64,000 nucleotides of DNA from Streptomyces sp. 549. Lineage in GTDB: Bacteria > Actinomycetota > Actinomycetes > Streptomycetales > Streptomycetaceae. The DNA is taken from assembly GCF_030124175.1 (NCBI RefSeq), contig NZ_JASKMT010000005.1, positions 62,001 through 126,000 of the forward strand, given 5' to 3'. Below, piece by piece: positions 27,221 to 40,629 of the stretch. Made by a program: the position numbers and the translations under genes. Each line of letters opens with the position of its first letter. Within the stretch, counting starts at the first letter, position 1. Below the pieces are notes generated by a model. That model saw only the letters and a program-made list of their open reading frames with translations. It had not been told where the DNA came from and did not search any database.

Positions 27221-27291
27221 AGCTCCAGTCTTAGCAGACGGCGCGGACACCGCAGTGCCTGCGGCGGCCCGGTGGTGCGGCGCGGGTACAG

Positions 27292-27307
27292 GACGGGCCC
27301 CGGCACC
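27292..27307. repeat. Left arm of hairpin split by the IS element
   Basis: Sixteen bases that are the exact reverse complement of 29103-29118. Removing the IS and one copy of the GTGC duplication restores a perfect 16-bp stem with a GTGC loop, evidently a terminator hairpin between metK and priA. Confidence 0.85.
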
Positions 27308-27311
27308 GTGC
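27308..27311. repeat. Target-site duplication, left copy (GTGC)
   Basis: GTGC directly abuts the left terminal inverted repeat and recurs at 29099-29102 after the right one. It is also the loop of the reconstructed hairpin. Confidence 0.8.
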
Positions 27312-27333
27312 GGGACACTGTTGGCGAATCCGG
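27312..27333 (+). repeat. Left terminal inverted repeat of the IS
   Basis: Twenty-two bases identical to the reverse complement of 29077-29098; identity stops at the next base on both sides. Confidence 0.92.
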
Positions 27334-27344
27334 CCCGTCGAGTT

Positions 27345-29003
27345 CTACTCGGCGGGCCGGAGGGCTGCCAGGTGGGATGTGCGCGTGCGGGCTCGCGGGA
27401 CCTCGGTCCACCATGCGTTGAGGCGGTGGAAGTTCATCGCGGTGGCCGTGAGCTGATGCTGCAACCGGGCCTTGGCGAGGCCGTGATAGCGGCATCGTCG
27501 CAGGCCAAAGGCTCGGACGCCTTGCGAGATCGTGCCCTCGACACCGGCCCGATGCGCGTATTGCTCCTTCCACTCCCGGGCGTCCTCCCGGGCGCGCGCC
27601 TGCTGGATCACCTCCTGCTCGGAGCGCGGCCGGAGGGTGATGTGACGGCCCCTGTCCGCCTTGGTGTCGGTCCGGGTGCACTGTGCCCGGACCTCGCAGG
27701 GGCGGCAGGTGGCCAGTGGGAAACGTACTCTCACCACGGCTGCTCCCTGCTGGGAACGGTCTTCCCTCCACTGATCGGTGCTTCTCCCGTTGGGACAGGT
27801 CACCCGGCGGTTGTCCCAGTCGATGGCGAAGTCGGCTTGGGAGAAACCGCCGCCGTCTTTCGCCTGCCAGCTGGTGGAGGCGAGGATCGGGCCCATCAGG
27901 TCGACCTTGTGATCCCGGCGGGCGGTGACCACTTCCCGGGCGGTCGCGTAGCCCGCGTCGACCAGGTGGCGTTCGGGCAGGAGGTCGCGCTCGGCAAGGT
28001 GAGCGTGGATCGGGGCGACCAGCCGCACGTCCTGGACGGTGGAGTCGGTCGTGGCGACGTGTGTGATCAGGTTCGGGCTCTCTGGCTCGCAGGTCTCGGT
28101 GAGGTGAACCTTGTAGCCGTCCCAGAAGATGCCGCGCTTCACGCTTCCCCGCGCGTCAGTGTCGTAGGGGGTGACCAGCCGCTCCGCGCCCGGCGGGCGG
28201 TCCTTGAGATCCCGGCGGCGGACCTGCCCGTCGTCGACGAGGTACTGCTGGATCCACATCTGCCGCAGCGTCCTCACTCGGTCGAGCAGTCGCAGGGACA
28301 CGGGGGCGTCCGGCCGGTGAACGGCCTCCAGGAGCATCAGCCCGTCGGCGCCGATCCGCTCGATCAGCTCGGTCTGCTTGGCCTTCCCTTTGGGCAGCCG
28401 GGAGTCCTCGAACCGGATCGCGTACCGGTCGAACCACTCCGGCGGCGCCCATCCGGCCAACCATTCCGGCTCGTGGGCGGCGACGCTGTTCAACGCGGCC
28501 CGCAACGTTTCACCGAGCCGCACCAGCCCGTTGATCTGCCGGGCAGCGGACAGCACGATCGTGGAGTCCGTGCGAGCACGGCCACCGGCCTTGAGTAGGC
28601 CGGCCTTCACGGCGGCCTCAAGAACCCGGTCCAGGAGCCCAATCCCGGCGTCTCCCGCGATCAGCCGGTCCCTGAACTCGGTGAGTACCGAGTGGTCGAA
28701 CCCCGGATCGGCCAGCTCCAGCCCCAGCAGATACTTCCAGTCCAGCCGCCCACGCACCGCGTCCGCGGCCTGCCGGTCCGAGAGGCCCTCGGCGAACTGC
28801 ATGACCGACACCAGCGCCAGCCGGCCCGGCGACCATGCCGGCTTTCCCCTGCTCGGATACAGCCCAGCGAAGTCCGCGTCCGAGAACAGCTCGCCCAGCT
28901 CGTCACGGATCCGCATCGCCAGGCTGCCCTTCGGGAACGCAGCCCTCGCCACCCGGGCCGTCTCCTCAGGAACCCCGCCGACCTTCCTCGCGTGCAACGA
29001 CAC
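27345..29003 (-). CDS. IS1182-family transposase
   Basis: A 552-residue DDE transposase, apparently intact. The N-terminal domain (SLHARKVGGVPEETARVARAAFP) is typical of the family. Acidic catalytic residues are visible in RTDSTIVLSA, RHLVDAGYATAREV and GVEGTISQGVRAFGLRRCRYHG, with cysteine pairs around CRPCEVRAQC in between. GTG 29003 is chosen because GGGAGG lies six bases upstream and family members begin at this point; the frame extends seven codons further to a TTG. It fills nearly the whole element. Confidence 0.9.
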   Translation of the reverse strand: MSLHARKVGGVPEETARVARAAFPKGSLAMRIRDELGELFSDADFAGLYPSRGKPAWSPGRLALVSVMQFAEGLSDRQAADAVRGRLDWKYLLGLELADPGFDHSVLTEFRDRLIAGDAGIGLLDRVLEAAVKAGLLKAGGRARTDSTIVLSAARQINGLVRLGETLRAALNSVAAHEPEWLAGWAPPEWFDRYAIRFEDSRLPKGKAKQTELIERIGADGLMLLEAVHRPDAPVSLRLLDRVRTLRQMWIQQYLVDDGQVRRRDLKDRPPGAERLVTPYDTDARGSVKRGIFWDGYKVHLTETCEPESPNLITHVATTDSTVQDVRLVAPIHAHLAERDLLPERHLVDAGYATAREVVTARRDHKVDLMGPILASTSWQAKDGGGFSQADFAIDWDNRRVTCPNGRSTDQWREDRSQQGAAVVRVRFPLATCRPCEVRAQCTRTDTKADRGRHITLRPRSEQEVIQQARAREDAREWKEQYAHRAGVEGTISQGVRAFGLRRCRYHGLAKARLQHQLTATAMNFHRLNAWWTEVPRARTRTSHLAALRPAE

Positions 29004-29076
29004 CGACACCCTCCCCAAACACAACGTCAGCCTTCACGACCACAACGGGTCATGAAGGCCGACGTCACGCTCAGCC

Positions 29077-29098
29077 CCGGATTCGCCAACAGTGTCCC
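29077..29098 (-). repeat. Right terminal inverted repeat of the IS
   Basis: Perfect match to the left repeat on the opposite strand, ending in CAGTGTCCC and followed at once by the GTGC duplication. Confidence 0.92.
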
Positions 29099-29118
29099 GT
29101 GCGGTGCCGGGGCCCGTC
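29099..29118. repeat. Right target duplication and right arm of the split hairpin
   Basis: GTGC at 29099-29102 is the second copy of the duplication; 29103-29118 is the right arm complementary to 27292-27307. Confidence 0.82.
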
Positions 29119-29131
29119 TGCGGGGCGTGCC

Positions 29132-29160
29132 GGAGCGGGAGCCTGCGGGGCTCCCGCTCC
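29132..29160. terminator. metK terminator hairpin
   Basis: Perfect 12-bp arms (29132-29143 and 29149-29160) with a 5-base loop, 8 bases past the metK stop on the minus strand. It remains intact, so the IS interrupted only the second of two tandem hairpins. Confidence 0.7.
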
Positions 29161-29168
29161 CTCGGGTC

Positions 29169-30377
29169 TCAGAGGCCGGCGGCCTTGCGCAGGGCGTCGA
29201 CGCGGTCGGTGCGCTCCCAGGTGAAGTCCGGCAGCGCGCGGCCGAAGTGGCCGTACGCGGCGGTCTGGGCGTAGATCGGGCGCAGCAGGTCCAGGTCGCG
29301 GATGATCGCGGCCGGGCGCAGGTCGAAGACCTCCGCGATGGCGTTCTCGATCTTCCCGACCTCCACCGAGGCGGTGCCGAAGGTCTCCACGAACAGGCCG
29401 ACCGGCTCGGCCTTGCCGATGGCGTACGCGACCTGCACCTCGCACCGGCCGGCGAGGCCGGCGGCGACCACGTTCTTGGCGACCCAGCGCATGGCGTAGG
29501 CGGCCGAGCGGTCCACCTTGGAGGGGTCCTTGCCGGAGAAGGCGCCGCCGCCGTGGCGGGCCATGCCGCCGTAGGTGTCGATGATGATCTTGCGGCCGGT
29601 GAGTCCGGCGTCGCCCATCGGGCCGCCGATCTCGAAGCGGCCGGTCGGGTTGACCAGCAGCCGGTAGCCCTCGGTGTCCAGCTTGATGCCGTCCTCGACG
29701 AGCTGGGCCAGCACGTGCTCGACGACGAACTCCCGGACGTCGGGAGCGAGCAGCGAGTCCAGATCGATGTCCGAGGCGTGCTGCGAGGAGACCACCACGG
29801 TGTCCAGGCGCACGGCCTTGTCACCGTCGTACTCGATGGTGACCTGGGTCTTGCCGTCGGGCCGCAGGTAGGGGATGGTCCCGTTCTTGCGGACCTCCGA
29901 CAGGCGGCGGGAGAGCCGGTGCGCCACGGTGACCGGGAGCGGCATCAGCTCGGGGGTCTCGTCGCAGGCGTAGCCGAACATCAGGCCCTGGTCACCGGCG
30001 CCCTGCCGGTCCAGCTCGTCGGCGTCGCCCTCCACCCGGTTCTCGTAGGCGGTGTCGACGCCCTGCGCGATGTCCGGGGACTGCGCGCCGATGGACACCG
30101 CGACGCCGCAGGACGCGCCGTCGAAGCCCTTCTTGGACGAGTCGTAGCCGATCTCGAGGACCTTGTTCCGCACCAGCGTGGGAATGTCGGCGTACGCCTT
30201 GGTGGTGACCTCGCCTGCCACGTGGACCTGGCCGGTGGTGATGAGGGTCTCCACGGCGACCCGCGAGGCGGGGTCGTCCTTCAGGAGGGCGTCGAGGATG
30301 GTGTCGCTGATCTGGTCAGCGATCTTGTCGGGGTGTCCCTCGGTGACGGACTCCGAGGTGAACAGGCGGCGGGACAC
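29169..30377 (-). CDS. metK: S-adenosylmethionine synthetase
   Basis: A 402-residue enzyme making S-adenosylmethionine from methionine and ATP. Signatures are complete: [11 protein letters not shown] near the start, [12 protein letters not shown] in the middle, the flexible loop, and [22 protein letters not shown] 30377 has GGGAG five bases upstream; the reading frame continues upstream but without a start matching the family. No SAM riboswitch is visible in the 222-base gap to coaBC. In Streptomyces SAM level affects antibiotic production and sporulation. Confidence 0.95.
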   Translation of the reverse strand: MSRRLFTSESVTEGHPDKIADQISDTILDALLKDDPASRVAVETLITTGQVHVAGEVTTKAYADIPTLVRNKVLEIGYDSSKKGFDGASCGVAVSIGAQSPDIAQGVDTAYENRVEGDADELDRQGAGDQGLMFGYACDETPELMPLPVTVAHRLSRRLSEVRKNGTIPYLRPDGKTQVTIEYDGDKAVRLDTVVVSSQHASDIDLDSLLAPDVREFVVEHVLAQLVEDGIKLDTEGYRLLVNPTGRFEIGGPMGDAGLTGRKIIIDTYGGMARHGGGAFSGKDPSKVDRSAAYAMRWVAKNVVAAGLAGRCEVQVAYAIGKAEPVGLFVETFGTASVEVGKIENAIAEVFDLRPAAIIRDLDLLRPIYAQTAAYGHFGRALPDFTWERTDRVDALRKAAGL

Positions 30378-30599
30378 ATCGCTCCCTGGGGTTGCAGCGG
30401 CTGCTGGCTGAAAATTTGGCGGACCGGTCGGGGGCTGCGCCCGGGACGATCCGCGCACAGTTTATCGGTAGGGCCTTGTCTGCCGGTCAAGGCGTCTCAC
30501 TCAGCGACACGAGAGTTCTACCACCCGGACGCCGCCGAGGGCAGATGGCCGGGTGCGCGAACCGCCCGGCGGGGGCTCACGCGCCCGCGCCCGGCGGGC

Positions 30600-31811
30600 T
30601 CAGCCGCCGTCCGTCCAGCGGCCGGCGACCAGGTCCCACACCGTCTCGGCCAGCGTCTCCTTGGGGCCCAGCGGGACGGGCGTCTCGCTGCCGTCGGCGC
30701 CGAGCACCACGGCCTCGTTGGTCTCGGCGCCGAAGGTGCGGTTCTCACCGACCTCGTTGACCACCAGCAGGTCGCAGCCCTTGCGGGCGAGTTTCGCCCG
30801 CCCGTTGGCCAGCACGTCGTCGGTCTCCGCCGCGAACCCGACGACCAGCTGGCCGGGGCGCGGCCGGTCGGCCGACAGCTCGGCGAGGATGTCGGGATTG
30901 CGGACCAGTGCCACCGGCTCGGGGTCCCGCCCGTCCTGCTTCTTGATCTTGCCGTCCGCGTAACGGGCCGGTCGGAAGTCGGCGACGGCCGCCGCCATGA
31001 CGACCGCGTCGGCGTCCGCCGCCGCCTTCAGCACGGCCTCACGCAGCTGCACCGCGGTGCCGACGCGTACCAGGTCCACACCTGCCGGGTCGGGCAGTTC
31101 GGTGTGGGCGGCGACCAGCGTCACGCGGGCGCCGCGCGCGGCGGCGACCCCGGCGAGCGCGTAGCCCTGGCGGCCCGACGAGCGGTTGCCGAGGAACCGG
31201 ACCGGGTCGAGCGGCTCGCGGGTGCCGCCGGCGCTGACCACCACGTGCCGGCCGGCGAGGTCGGGGGCCCGCACACCCCGGGCGAGCACCCGGCGGCAGA
31301 CCTCCCAGATCGCGGCCGGGTCGGGCAGCCGCCCCTTGCCGGTGTCCGCGCCGGTCAGCCGACCCACGGCCGGCTCGACGACCACGGCGCCCCGGCGCCG
31401 CAGCGTGGCGACGTTCTCCTGCGTGGCGGGGTGCTCCCACATCTCGGTGTGCATGGCGGGGGCGAACACCACCGGGCAGCGGGCGGTGAGCAGGGTGTTC
31501 GTCAGCAGGTCGTCGGCGAGGCCGTGCGCGGCCTTCGCCAGCAGGTCGGCGGTGGCCGGGGCGACCACCACGAGGTCCGCGCGCTGGCCGATGCGCACGT
31601 GCGGGACCTGGTGCACCTCGTCCCAGACGCCGGTGGCGACCGGGTTGCCGGACAGCGCCGCCCAGGTGGCCTGGCCCACGAAGTGCAGCGCCGACCCGGT
31701 CGGCACCACACGCACGGAGTGACCGGACTCGGTCATCCTGCGCAGCAGCTCGCACGCCTTGTACGCGGCGATGCCGCCGCTGACGCCCAGAACGATCTCC
31801 GGCTTGTCCAT
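30600..31811 (-). CDS. coaBC: Bifunctional phosphopantothenoylcysteine decarboxylase/phosphopantothenate-cysteine ligase
   Basis: A 403-residue coenzyme A biosynthetic enzyme. The N-terminal flavoprotein CoaC domain (about 1-185) has GVSGGIAAYKA, the catalytic His in EVHQVPHVRIG and the loop PAMHTEMW, where actinobacteria carry His in place of the usual Asn of PAMN. The C-terminal CoaB ligase domain (about 190-403) contains VSAGGTREPLDPVRFLGNRSSG and the KKQ of IKKQ. ATG 31811 has GAGAGG upstream. It follows rpoZ in the same direction, with a hairpin between. Confidence 0.93.
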   Translation of the reverse strand: MDKPEIVLGVSGGIAAYKACELLRRMTESGHSVRVVPTGSALHFVGQATWAALSGNPVATGVWDEVHQVPHVRIGQRADLVVVAPATADLLAKAAHGLADDLLTNTLLTARCPVVFAPAMHTEMWEHPATQENVATLRRRGAVVVEPAVGRLTGADTGKGRLPDPAAIWEVCRRVLARGVRAPDLAGRHVVVSAGGTREPLDPVRFLGNRSSGRQGYALAGVAAARGARVTLVAAHTELPDPAGVDLVRVGTAVQLREAVLKAAADADAVVMAAAVADFRPARYADGKIKKQDGRDPEPVALVRNPDILAELSADRPRPGQLVVGFAAETDDVLANGRAKLARKGCDLLVVNEVGENRTFGAETNEAVVLGADGSETPVPLGPKETLAETVWDLVAGRWTDGG

Positions 31812-31892
31812 CGCTCGCCTCTCCCGTTCACGGTGACGCTCGTGCCCGCCCCGTCGGGGCACCGGCTCCTCAGGTGTCCATGACACACCACA

Positions 31893-31917
31893 GGCCCGGC
31901 AGTGGTGCTGCCGGGCC
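31893..31917. terminator. Hairpin between rpoZ and coaBC
   Basis: Perfect 10-bp GC arms (31893-31902 and 31908-31917) with loop TGGTG, 24 bases after the rpoZ stop. Probably terminates or attenuates rpoZ-gmk transcripts before coaBC. Confidence 0.65.
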
Positions 31918-31940
31918 CATGACGGGTCAAGGATCAGGTG

Positions 31941-32213
31941 TTACTGCGGCGGGGCCTCGACGGCCTCGGATGTCAGCAGGCCGGCGTTGATCTCGCGGAG
32001 CGCGATCGACAGCGGCTTCTCGTGCACGTGCGTGTCGACCAGCGGGCCGACGTACTCCAGGAGGCCCTCACCGAGCTGCGAGTAGTACGCGTTGATCTGA
32101 CGCGCGCGCTTGGCGGCGTAGATCACCAGGCTGTACTTGGAGTCGGTGGCCTCGAGCAGCTCATCAATCGGCGGGTTGATGATGCCCTCGGGCGCGGTGA
32201 TGGAAGAGGACAC
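31941..32213 (-). CDS. rpoZ: RNA polymerase omega subunit
   Basis: A 90-residue subunit that helps assemble beta-prime in RNA polymerase. The conserved core [28 protein letters not shown] in two pieces is plain. GTG 32213 has GGAAGG at a good distance. It follows gmk by 24 bases, the classic gmk-rpoZ pair. In Streptomyces loss of omega harms differentiation and antibiotic production. Confidence 0.95.
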   Translation of the reverse strand: MSSSITAPEGIINPPIDELLEATDSKYSLVIYAAKRARQINAYYSQLGEGLLEYVGPLVDTHVHEKPLSIALREINAGLLTSEAVEAPPQ

Positions 32214-32237
32214 GCTCTGCCTTCCGATGGGAAAAGA

Positions 32238-32795
32238 TCAAGTGATACGCATCAAGGCTAGCAGCTCGGCTGCCACGTCCTCGACGGAGGTGTTGACCAG
32301 AGTGGTGTCGAACTCGGTCTCGGCGGCCAGTTCGACGCGGGCGGCGCTCAGCCGCCGCTCGATCACCTCGGGCGCCTCGGTGCCGCGGCCGGTGAGGCGG
32401 CGGACCAGTTCGTCCCAGCTCGGAGGCGCGAGGAAGACCAGCTGGGCGTCGGGCATCGACTGCCGGACCAGGCGGGCGCCCTGCAGGTCGATCTCCAGCA
32501 GCACCGGCTCGCCTGCCTCCAGCCGCTCCAGCACGGCCTTGCGCGGCGTGCCGTAGCGGTTGCCGGCGAACTCCGCCCATTCGAGCAGTTCGCCGTTGGC
32601 GATGAGTTTGTCGAACTCGTCGTCGCTGGTGAAGTGGTAGTGCACGCCGTTTCGCTCGCCCGGTCGCGGGGCCCGTGTGGTGGCGGACACCGAGAGCCAG
32701 ACCTCGGGATGGACCTTGCGCATATGGGCGACGACGGTGCTCTTGCCCACCCCGGAGGGGCCGGAGAGCACGGTCAGCCGAGGACGTTCACTCAT
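32238..32795 (-). CDS. gmk: Guanylate kinase
   Basis: A 185-residue enzyme phosphorylating GMP to GDP. The P-loop is [10 protein letters not shown] at residues 11-20; the GMP-binding domain has [17 protein letters not shown], and the lid arginines follow in ERRL. ATG 32795 is 13 codons... before the P-loop as in the family, although no clear Shine-Dalgarno precedes it (GGGAT only), so initiation may be weak or leaderless. It lies between the integration host factor gene and rpoZ. Confidence 0.93.
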   Translation of the reverse strand: MSERPRLTVLSGPSGVGKSTVVAHMRKVHPEVWLSVSATTRAPRPGERNGVHYHFTSDDEFDKLIANGELLEWAEFAGNRYGTPRKAVLERLEAGEPVLLEIDLQGARLVRQSMPDAQLVFLAPPSWDELVRRLTGRGTEAPEVIERRLSAARVELAAETEFDTTLVNTSVEDVAAELLALMRIT

Positions 32796-32879
32796 GCAGC
32801 GATTATCCCGGTTCCTGGGAGTGCTCGGGCCCGCGGAGCCGCTGAGCGGCTGCCGCGGGCCCCACAGCACTCGCCAAGG

Positions 32880-33200
32880 TCAGTTGGCGCCGCCGAACTC
32901 GCGCTCCAGCGCGGCGATCTGGTTGGAGCCCAGACCGCGGACGCGGCGGCTCTCGGAGATGCCGAGCCGCTCCATGATCTGCTTGGCACGGACCTTGCCG
33001 ACGCCGGGCAGGCTCTCCAGGAGAGCGCTGACCTTCATCTTGCCGATGACGTCGTTCTCCTGACCCTGCTTGATGACGTCATGGAGGGAGGCACCGGAGT
33101 GCTTGAGCCTGTTCTTGACCTCGGCGCGCTCCCGGCGAGCCGCGGCGGCCTTCTCGAGCGCGGCTGCGCGCTGTTCAGGGGTAAGGGGCGGAAGAGCCAC
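32880..33200 (-). CDS. sihf: Integration host factor, actinobacterial type (sIHF/mIHF)
   Basis: A 106-residue nucleoid-associated protein. The N-terminal long helix (LTPEQRAAALEKAAAARRERAEVKNRLK) is followed by a helix-two-turns-helix DNA-binding module (LLESLPGVGKVRAKQIMERLGISESRRVRGLG). It binds and bends DNA non-specifically and affects septation, sporulation and antibiotic output in Streptomyces. It is unrelated in sequence to E. coli IHF. GTG 33200 has AGGTGA upstream; the frame is open further but the family starts with (M/V)ALPPLTPEQR. Confidence 0.95.
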   Translation of the reverse strand: MALPPLTPEQRAAALEKAAAARRERAEVKNRLKHSGASLHDVIKQGQENDVIGKMKVSALLESLPGVGKVRAKQIMERLGISESRRVRGLGSNQIAALEREFGGAN

Positions 33201-33351
33201 GCCTTCGTCACCTCGGATGTCGAACTGTCGGATACGGATCGGTGAGGAACCTAGTAGCCCCGCACCTGCGGAGCAACGAGCAACGCACCTGTGCACGTCG
33301 CTCTCGTCGGAGACTAGCGGTCGATCGCCGCAGAGTCAGCGAGAACAGCGG

Positions 33352-33387
33352 AAAAGTCCTGGTCAGACTCAACTGACCAGGACTTTT
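33352..33387. terminator. Rho-independent bidirectional terminator after pyrF
   Basis: Perfect 15-bp arms (33352-33366 and 33373-33387) around ACTCAA, with AAAA at one base and TTTT at the other. On either strand this gives a hairpin ending in a U-run, a textbook intrinsic terminator and the only one of that type in the window. Confidence 0.9.
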
Positions 33388-33462
33388 ACGGACAAATCTT
33401 CGAGGATTCGCGGGCGGTGGCCGACACCGGACCCCCCTCGGGGCCGCCGGGCGTGCGCCGGG

Positions 33463-34349
33463 TCAGCGGTTCGCGGCGAGCTCGGACGCGTACCGGTCCG
33501 CCGCCTCCCGCAGCCCGGCGGCGGTGGGACCGGCGCCCAGGACTCCGCGGCTGACGCTGGGCAGCACCGCGCGCGCGGCGGCTCCGAAGACCCGGGGCAG
33601 GTCCGCCGGAGTGGCCCCCTGCGCGCCCAGGCCGGGCGCCAGCAGCGGGCCGTTGACGTCCAGGTCGGCGTCGGCCCGGTCCAGCGTCGCGCCGACCACC
33701 GCGCCGAAGGAGCCCAGCGGGTCGGCGCCGGCGTTCTCCCGGGCCAGGTGGTCGAGCATCACCTGCGCCACCGAGCGGCCGTCCGCGGCCGTCGCACGCT
33801 GCACCTCGGGGCCCTCCGGGTTGGAGGTGAGGGCCAGCACGAACACCCCGCAGCCGTGTCGCCGCGCGAGGTCGAGCGCCGGGCGCAGCGAGCCGTAGCC
33901 CAGGAAGGGGCTGACGGTCACGGCGTCGGAGAACAGGGGCGCCCCCGGCTGGAGGTAGCCGGCCGCGTAGGCGCCCATGGTGGAGCCGATGTCGCCGCGC
34001 TTGGCGTCCATGAGGACCAGCGCGCCGGCGTCCCGGGCGTCGGCGACGGCCCGCTCCAGGACCGCGATCCCCCGGGAGCCGAAGCGCTCGAAGAACGCGG
34101 ACTGCGGCTTGAGCACGGCGACGCGGTCGGCGAGCGCGTCCACCACCGTGCGGGTGAAGCGCTCCAGACCGGCGACGTCGTCGGTCAGGCCCCACGAGGC
34201 GAGCAGCGAGGCGTGCGGGTCGATGCCCACGCACAGCGGTCCGCGGGTGTCCATGGCCCGGTGCAGCCGGGTGCCGAAGGGCACGGGCTCAGGGGCCTTC
34301 GCAGCGGCAGGGTGAGCGGGGGCAGCGTGGTCGGGGCGTTGGGGAGCGG

Positions 34350-34353
<4 letters not shown>
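33463..34353 (-). CDS. pyrF: Orotidine 5'-phosphate decarboxylase
   Basis: A 296-residue enzyme for the final step to UMP. It belongs to the longer type 2 group: the catalytic Asp/Lys set is in LMDAKRGDIGSTMGAYA, with GIDPHASLL near the start and APGLGAQGATPADL near the end. A ~24-residue Ala/Pro-rich N-terminal tail precedes the barrel. Its ATG overlaps the pyrD stop (ATGA), so it is coupled as last gene of the pyr operon, followed by the intrinsic terminator. Confidence 0.93.
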
Positions 34354-35474
<1,121 letters not shown>

Positions 35475-35532
35475 GCGGGGCCTCTTCGCAGACGGGTTCG
35501 GCGGGAACGCGGACAGCGGCGGACAGCGGCGG

Positions 35533-35574
35533 CCCGCCGGGTGGGGGACGTGTGCGCGTCCCCCACCCGGCGGG
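35533..35574. terminator. Perfect 18-bp hairpin between carB and pyrD
   Basis: Arms 35533-35550 and 35557-35574 flank TGTGCG and abut the carB stop codon directly. It has no U-run. It might terminate, attenuate or protect the mRNA 3' end inside the pyr operon. Confidence 0.65.
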
Positions 35575-38878
<3,304 letters not shown>

Positions 38879-38886
<8 letters not shown>

Positions 38887-40021
38887 GCTGGCCCTCCATC
38901 AGTGATACGAAGCGGTCGAACAGGTAGGCGGCGTCGTGCGGCCCGGCGGCGGCTTCGGGGTGGTACTGGACGCTGAACGCGGGGCGGTCGAGAAGCCGCA
39001 ACCCCTCCACCACGTTGTCGTTGAGGCCCACGTGGGAGACCTCGGCGCGGCCGTAGGGCGTGTCGGAGACGGTGTCCAGGGGCGCGTCGACGGCGAAGCC
39101 GTGGTTCTGCGCGGTGATCTCGACCTTGCCGGTGCTGCGGTCCTGCACGGGCTGGTTGATGCCCCGGTGGCCGTACTTCAGCTTGAAGGTGCCGAAGCCG
39201 AGTGCGCGGCCGAGGATCTGGTTGCCGAAGCAGATGCCGAACAGCGGGGTGCCGCGTTCCAGCACCTCGCGCATGAGCGCGACAGCGTGCTCGGCGGCGG
39301 CCGGGTCGCCGGGGCCGTTGGAGAAGAAGACGCCGTCGGGAGCGACCGCGTACACCTCCTCGGCGGTGGCGGTGGCGGGCAGCACGTGCACCTCGATGCC
39401 GCGTTCGGCCATCCGGTGCGGCGTCATGCCCTTGATGCCGAGGTCGACGGCGGCGACGGTGAACTTCTTCTCACCGACCGCGGGCACCACGTAGGCCTCC
39501 TGCGTGGTGACCTCGGCGCTGAGGTCGGCGCCCTTCATCTGCGGGGCCTCCTGCACGCGGGCGAGCAGGGTGGCGTCGTCGGCCAGCGCGTCGCCGGAGA
39601 ACACCCCGACCCGCATGGCGCCGCGCTCGCGCAGGTGCCGGGTGAGGGCCCGGGTGTCGATGCCGCTGATGCCGACGACTCCCTGGGCGGTGAGCTCGTC
39701 GTCGAGGGTGCGCGCCGAGCGCCAGTTGGACGGGACGCGGGCCGGGTCGCGGACGACGAAGCCGGACACCCAGATCCGGCGCGACTCGGCGTCCTCGTCG
39801 TTCATGCCGGTGTTGCCGATGTGCGGGGCGGTCATCACGACCACCTGGCGGTGGTAGGAGGGGTCGGTGATGGTCTCCTGGTAGCCGGTCATGCCGGTGG
39901 AGAACACCGCCTCGCCGAAGGTCTCCCCCACGGCTCCGTAGGCACGGCCGCGGAAGGTGCGGCCGTCCTCCAGGACGAGTACGGCGGGAGCGCGCTTCGC
40001 TCCCCGGGTGGCGGTCGTCAT
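38879..40021 (-). CDS. carA: Carbamoyl-phosphate synthase small (glutaminase) subunit
   Basis: A 380-residue glutamine amidotransferase subunit. The class I glutaminase triad is visible: Cys in [16 protein letters not shown], and His/Glu in [17 protein letters not shown] 40021 has GAGGAAGG upstream and overlaps the stop of the preceding membrane-protein gene (ATGA). It ends in TAA inside the carB start region. Confidence 0.95.
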
Positions 40022-40629
40022 CGTGCGCCTTCCTCGATCTGCGGGGCGTGCGGGGCGGCTGCGTCGGCGGAGCCACCGGAGAGTTCTTCGACGGCTGCGA
40101 CCCACGCGCCGTGGTCGGCGGAGCGGTCGAGCCGGAACCCGGAGTCGATCCGGGTGTCGCCGAGCTGCCAGACGACGACCAGCAGGCCGCCCTGGGTGAG
40201 GACCTTGCCGGCGATGCCGGTGTCGAGCCGGGCGCCGCACAGGTCTGCGACGGGCACGAAGTAGTCGCGGGCGCCGGGGCGCAGCACGGTCAGGCCGTCT
40301 GCGGTGAGCGTCAGCGACACCCGGCTGCGGGTGCCCAGGCCGTGCGCGACGATGCGGTCGAGCCACTGGCCGGCGCGGGTGGAGCCGTGGTAGCGGCCCT
40401 CCCCGGTGAGCAGCGGCTCGGCCGTCCCGTCGCCGGGGGCGGCGGGTTCGGGCAGGCCGCCCTGGAGCGTGCCGCGCCACTTCCATCCCTCGCGCATCAG
40501 CCAGTACAGCAGCGCGATGAACAGCAGCAGGCCCACGACCCAGCCGATGCGGGCCGCCCAGTCCGTCACCTCCTGGGACTTGCGCTCGACGGTGCCGTCC
40601 GCGAGGAGGTGCATCAGTTGAGGGTTCAC
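40018..40629 (-). CDS. Membrane-anchored PH-like domain protein within the pyr operon, function unknown
   Basis: A 203-residue protein. A short N-terminal segment is followed by one strong membrane helix at about residues 28-46 ([18 protein letters not shown]), a Pro/Gly linker, then a soluble C-terminal domain (about 75-185) with beta-rich pattern like a bacterial PH domain. The GTG start overlaps the pyrC stop and its stop overlaps the carA ATG (four bases each), so it is fully embedded and co-translated with pyrimidine enzymes. I recall an equivalent small membrane protein in S. coelicolor at this place. No function is known; a link to membrane PyrD or to enzyme assembly is speculation. 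Confidence 0.75.
   Translation of the reverse strand: MNPQLMHLLADGTVERKSQEVTDWAARIGWVVGLLLFIALLYWLMREGWKWRGTLQGGLPEPAAPGDGTAEPLLTGEGRYHGSTRAGQWLDRIVAHGLGTRSRVSLTLTADGLTVLRPGARDYFVPVADLCGARLDTGIAGKVLTQGGLLVVVWQLGDTRIDSGFRLDRSADHGAWVAAVEELSGGSADAAAPHAPQIEEGAR

Larger units (their letters stand above)
27312..29098 (-). mobile_element. IS1182-family insertion sequence, complete (1787 bp)
   Basis: The element is bounded by 22-bp perfect terminal inverted repeats (27312-27333 and 29077-29098, starting GGGACACTGTTGG), flanked by a 4-bp duplication GTGC, and contains one full-length transposase. All signs of a recent, intact insertion. It is inserted in the loop of a hairpin between metK and priA, in the same orientation as both. 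No cargo genes. Confidence 0.92.

Noticed and set aside
25073..27250. priA as a pseudogene because helicase motifs are missing
   Set aside because: Loss of helicase motifs is the normal state in actinobacteria, the frame is intact and the zinc cysteines are kept.
30378..30599. SAM riboswitch upstream of metK
   Set aside because: No conserved stems or core bases of a known SAM aptamer were recognised in this gap.
28692..31883. Open frame of 1063 codons on the plus strand over metK and coaBC
   Set aside because: It crosses the IS boundary and is antisense to metK and coaBC, so it cannot be an old conserved gene.
31893..31917. Start of a CRISPR-like repeat series
   Set aside because: Only one hairpin; no regularly spaced repeats occur here or elsewhere in the window.
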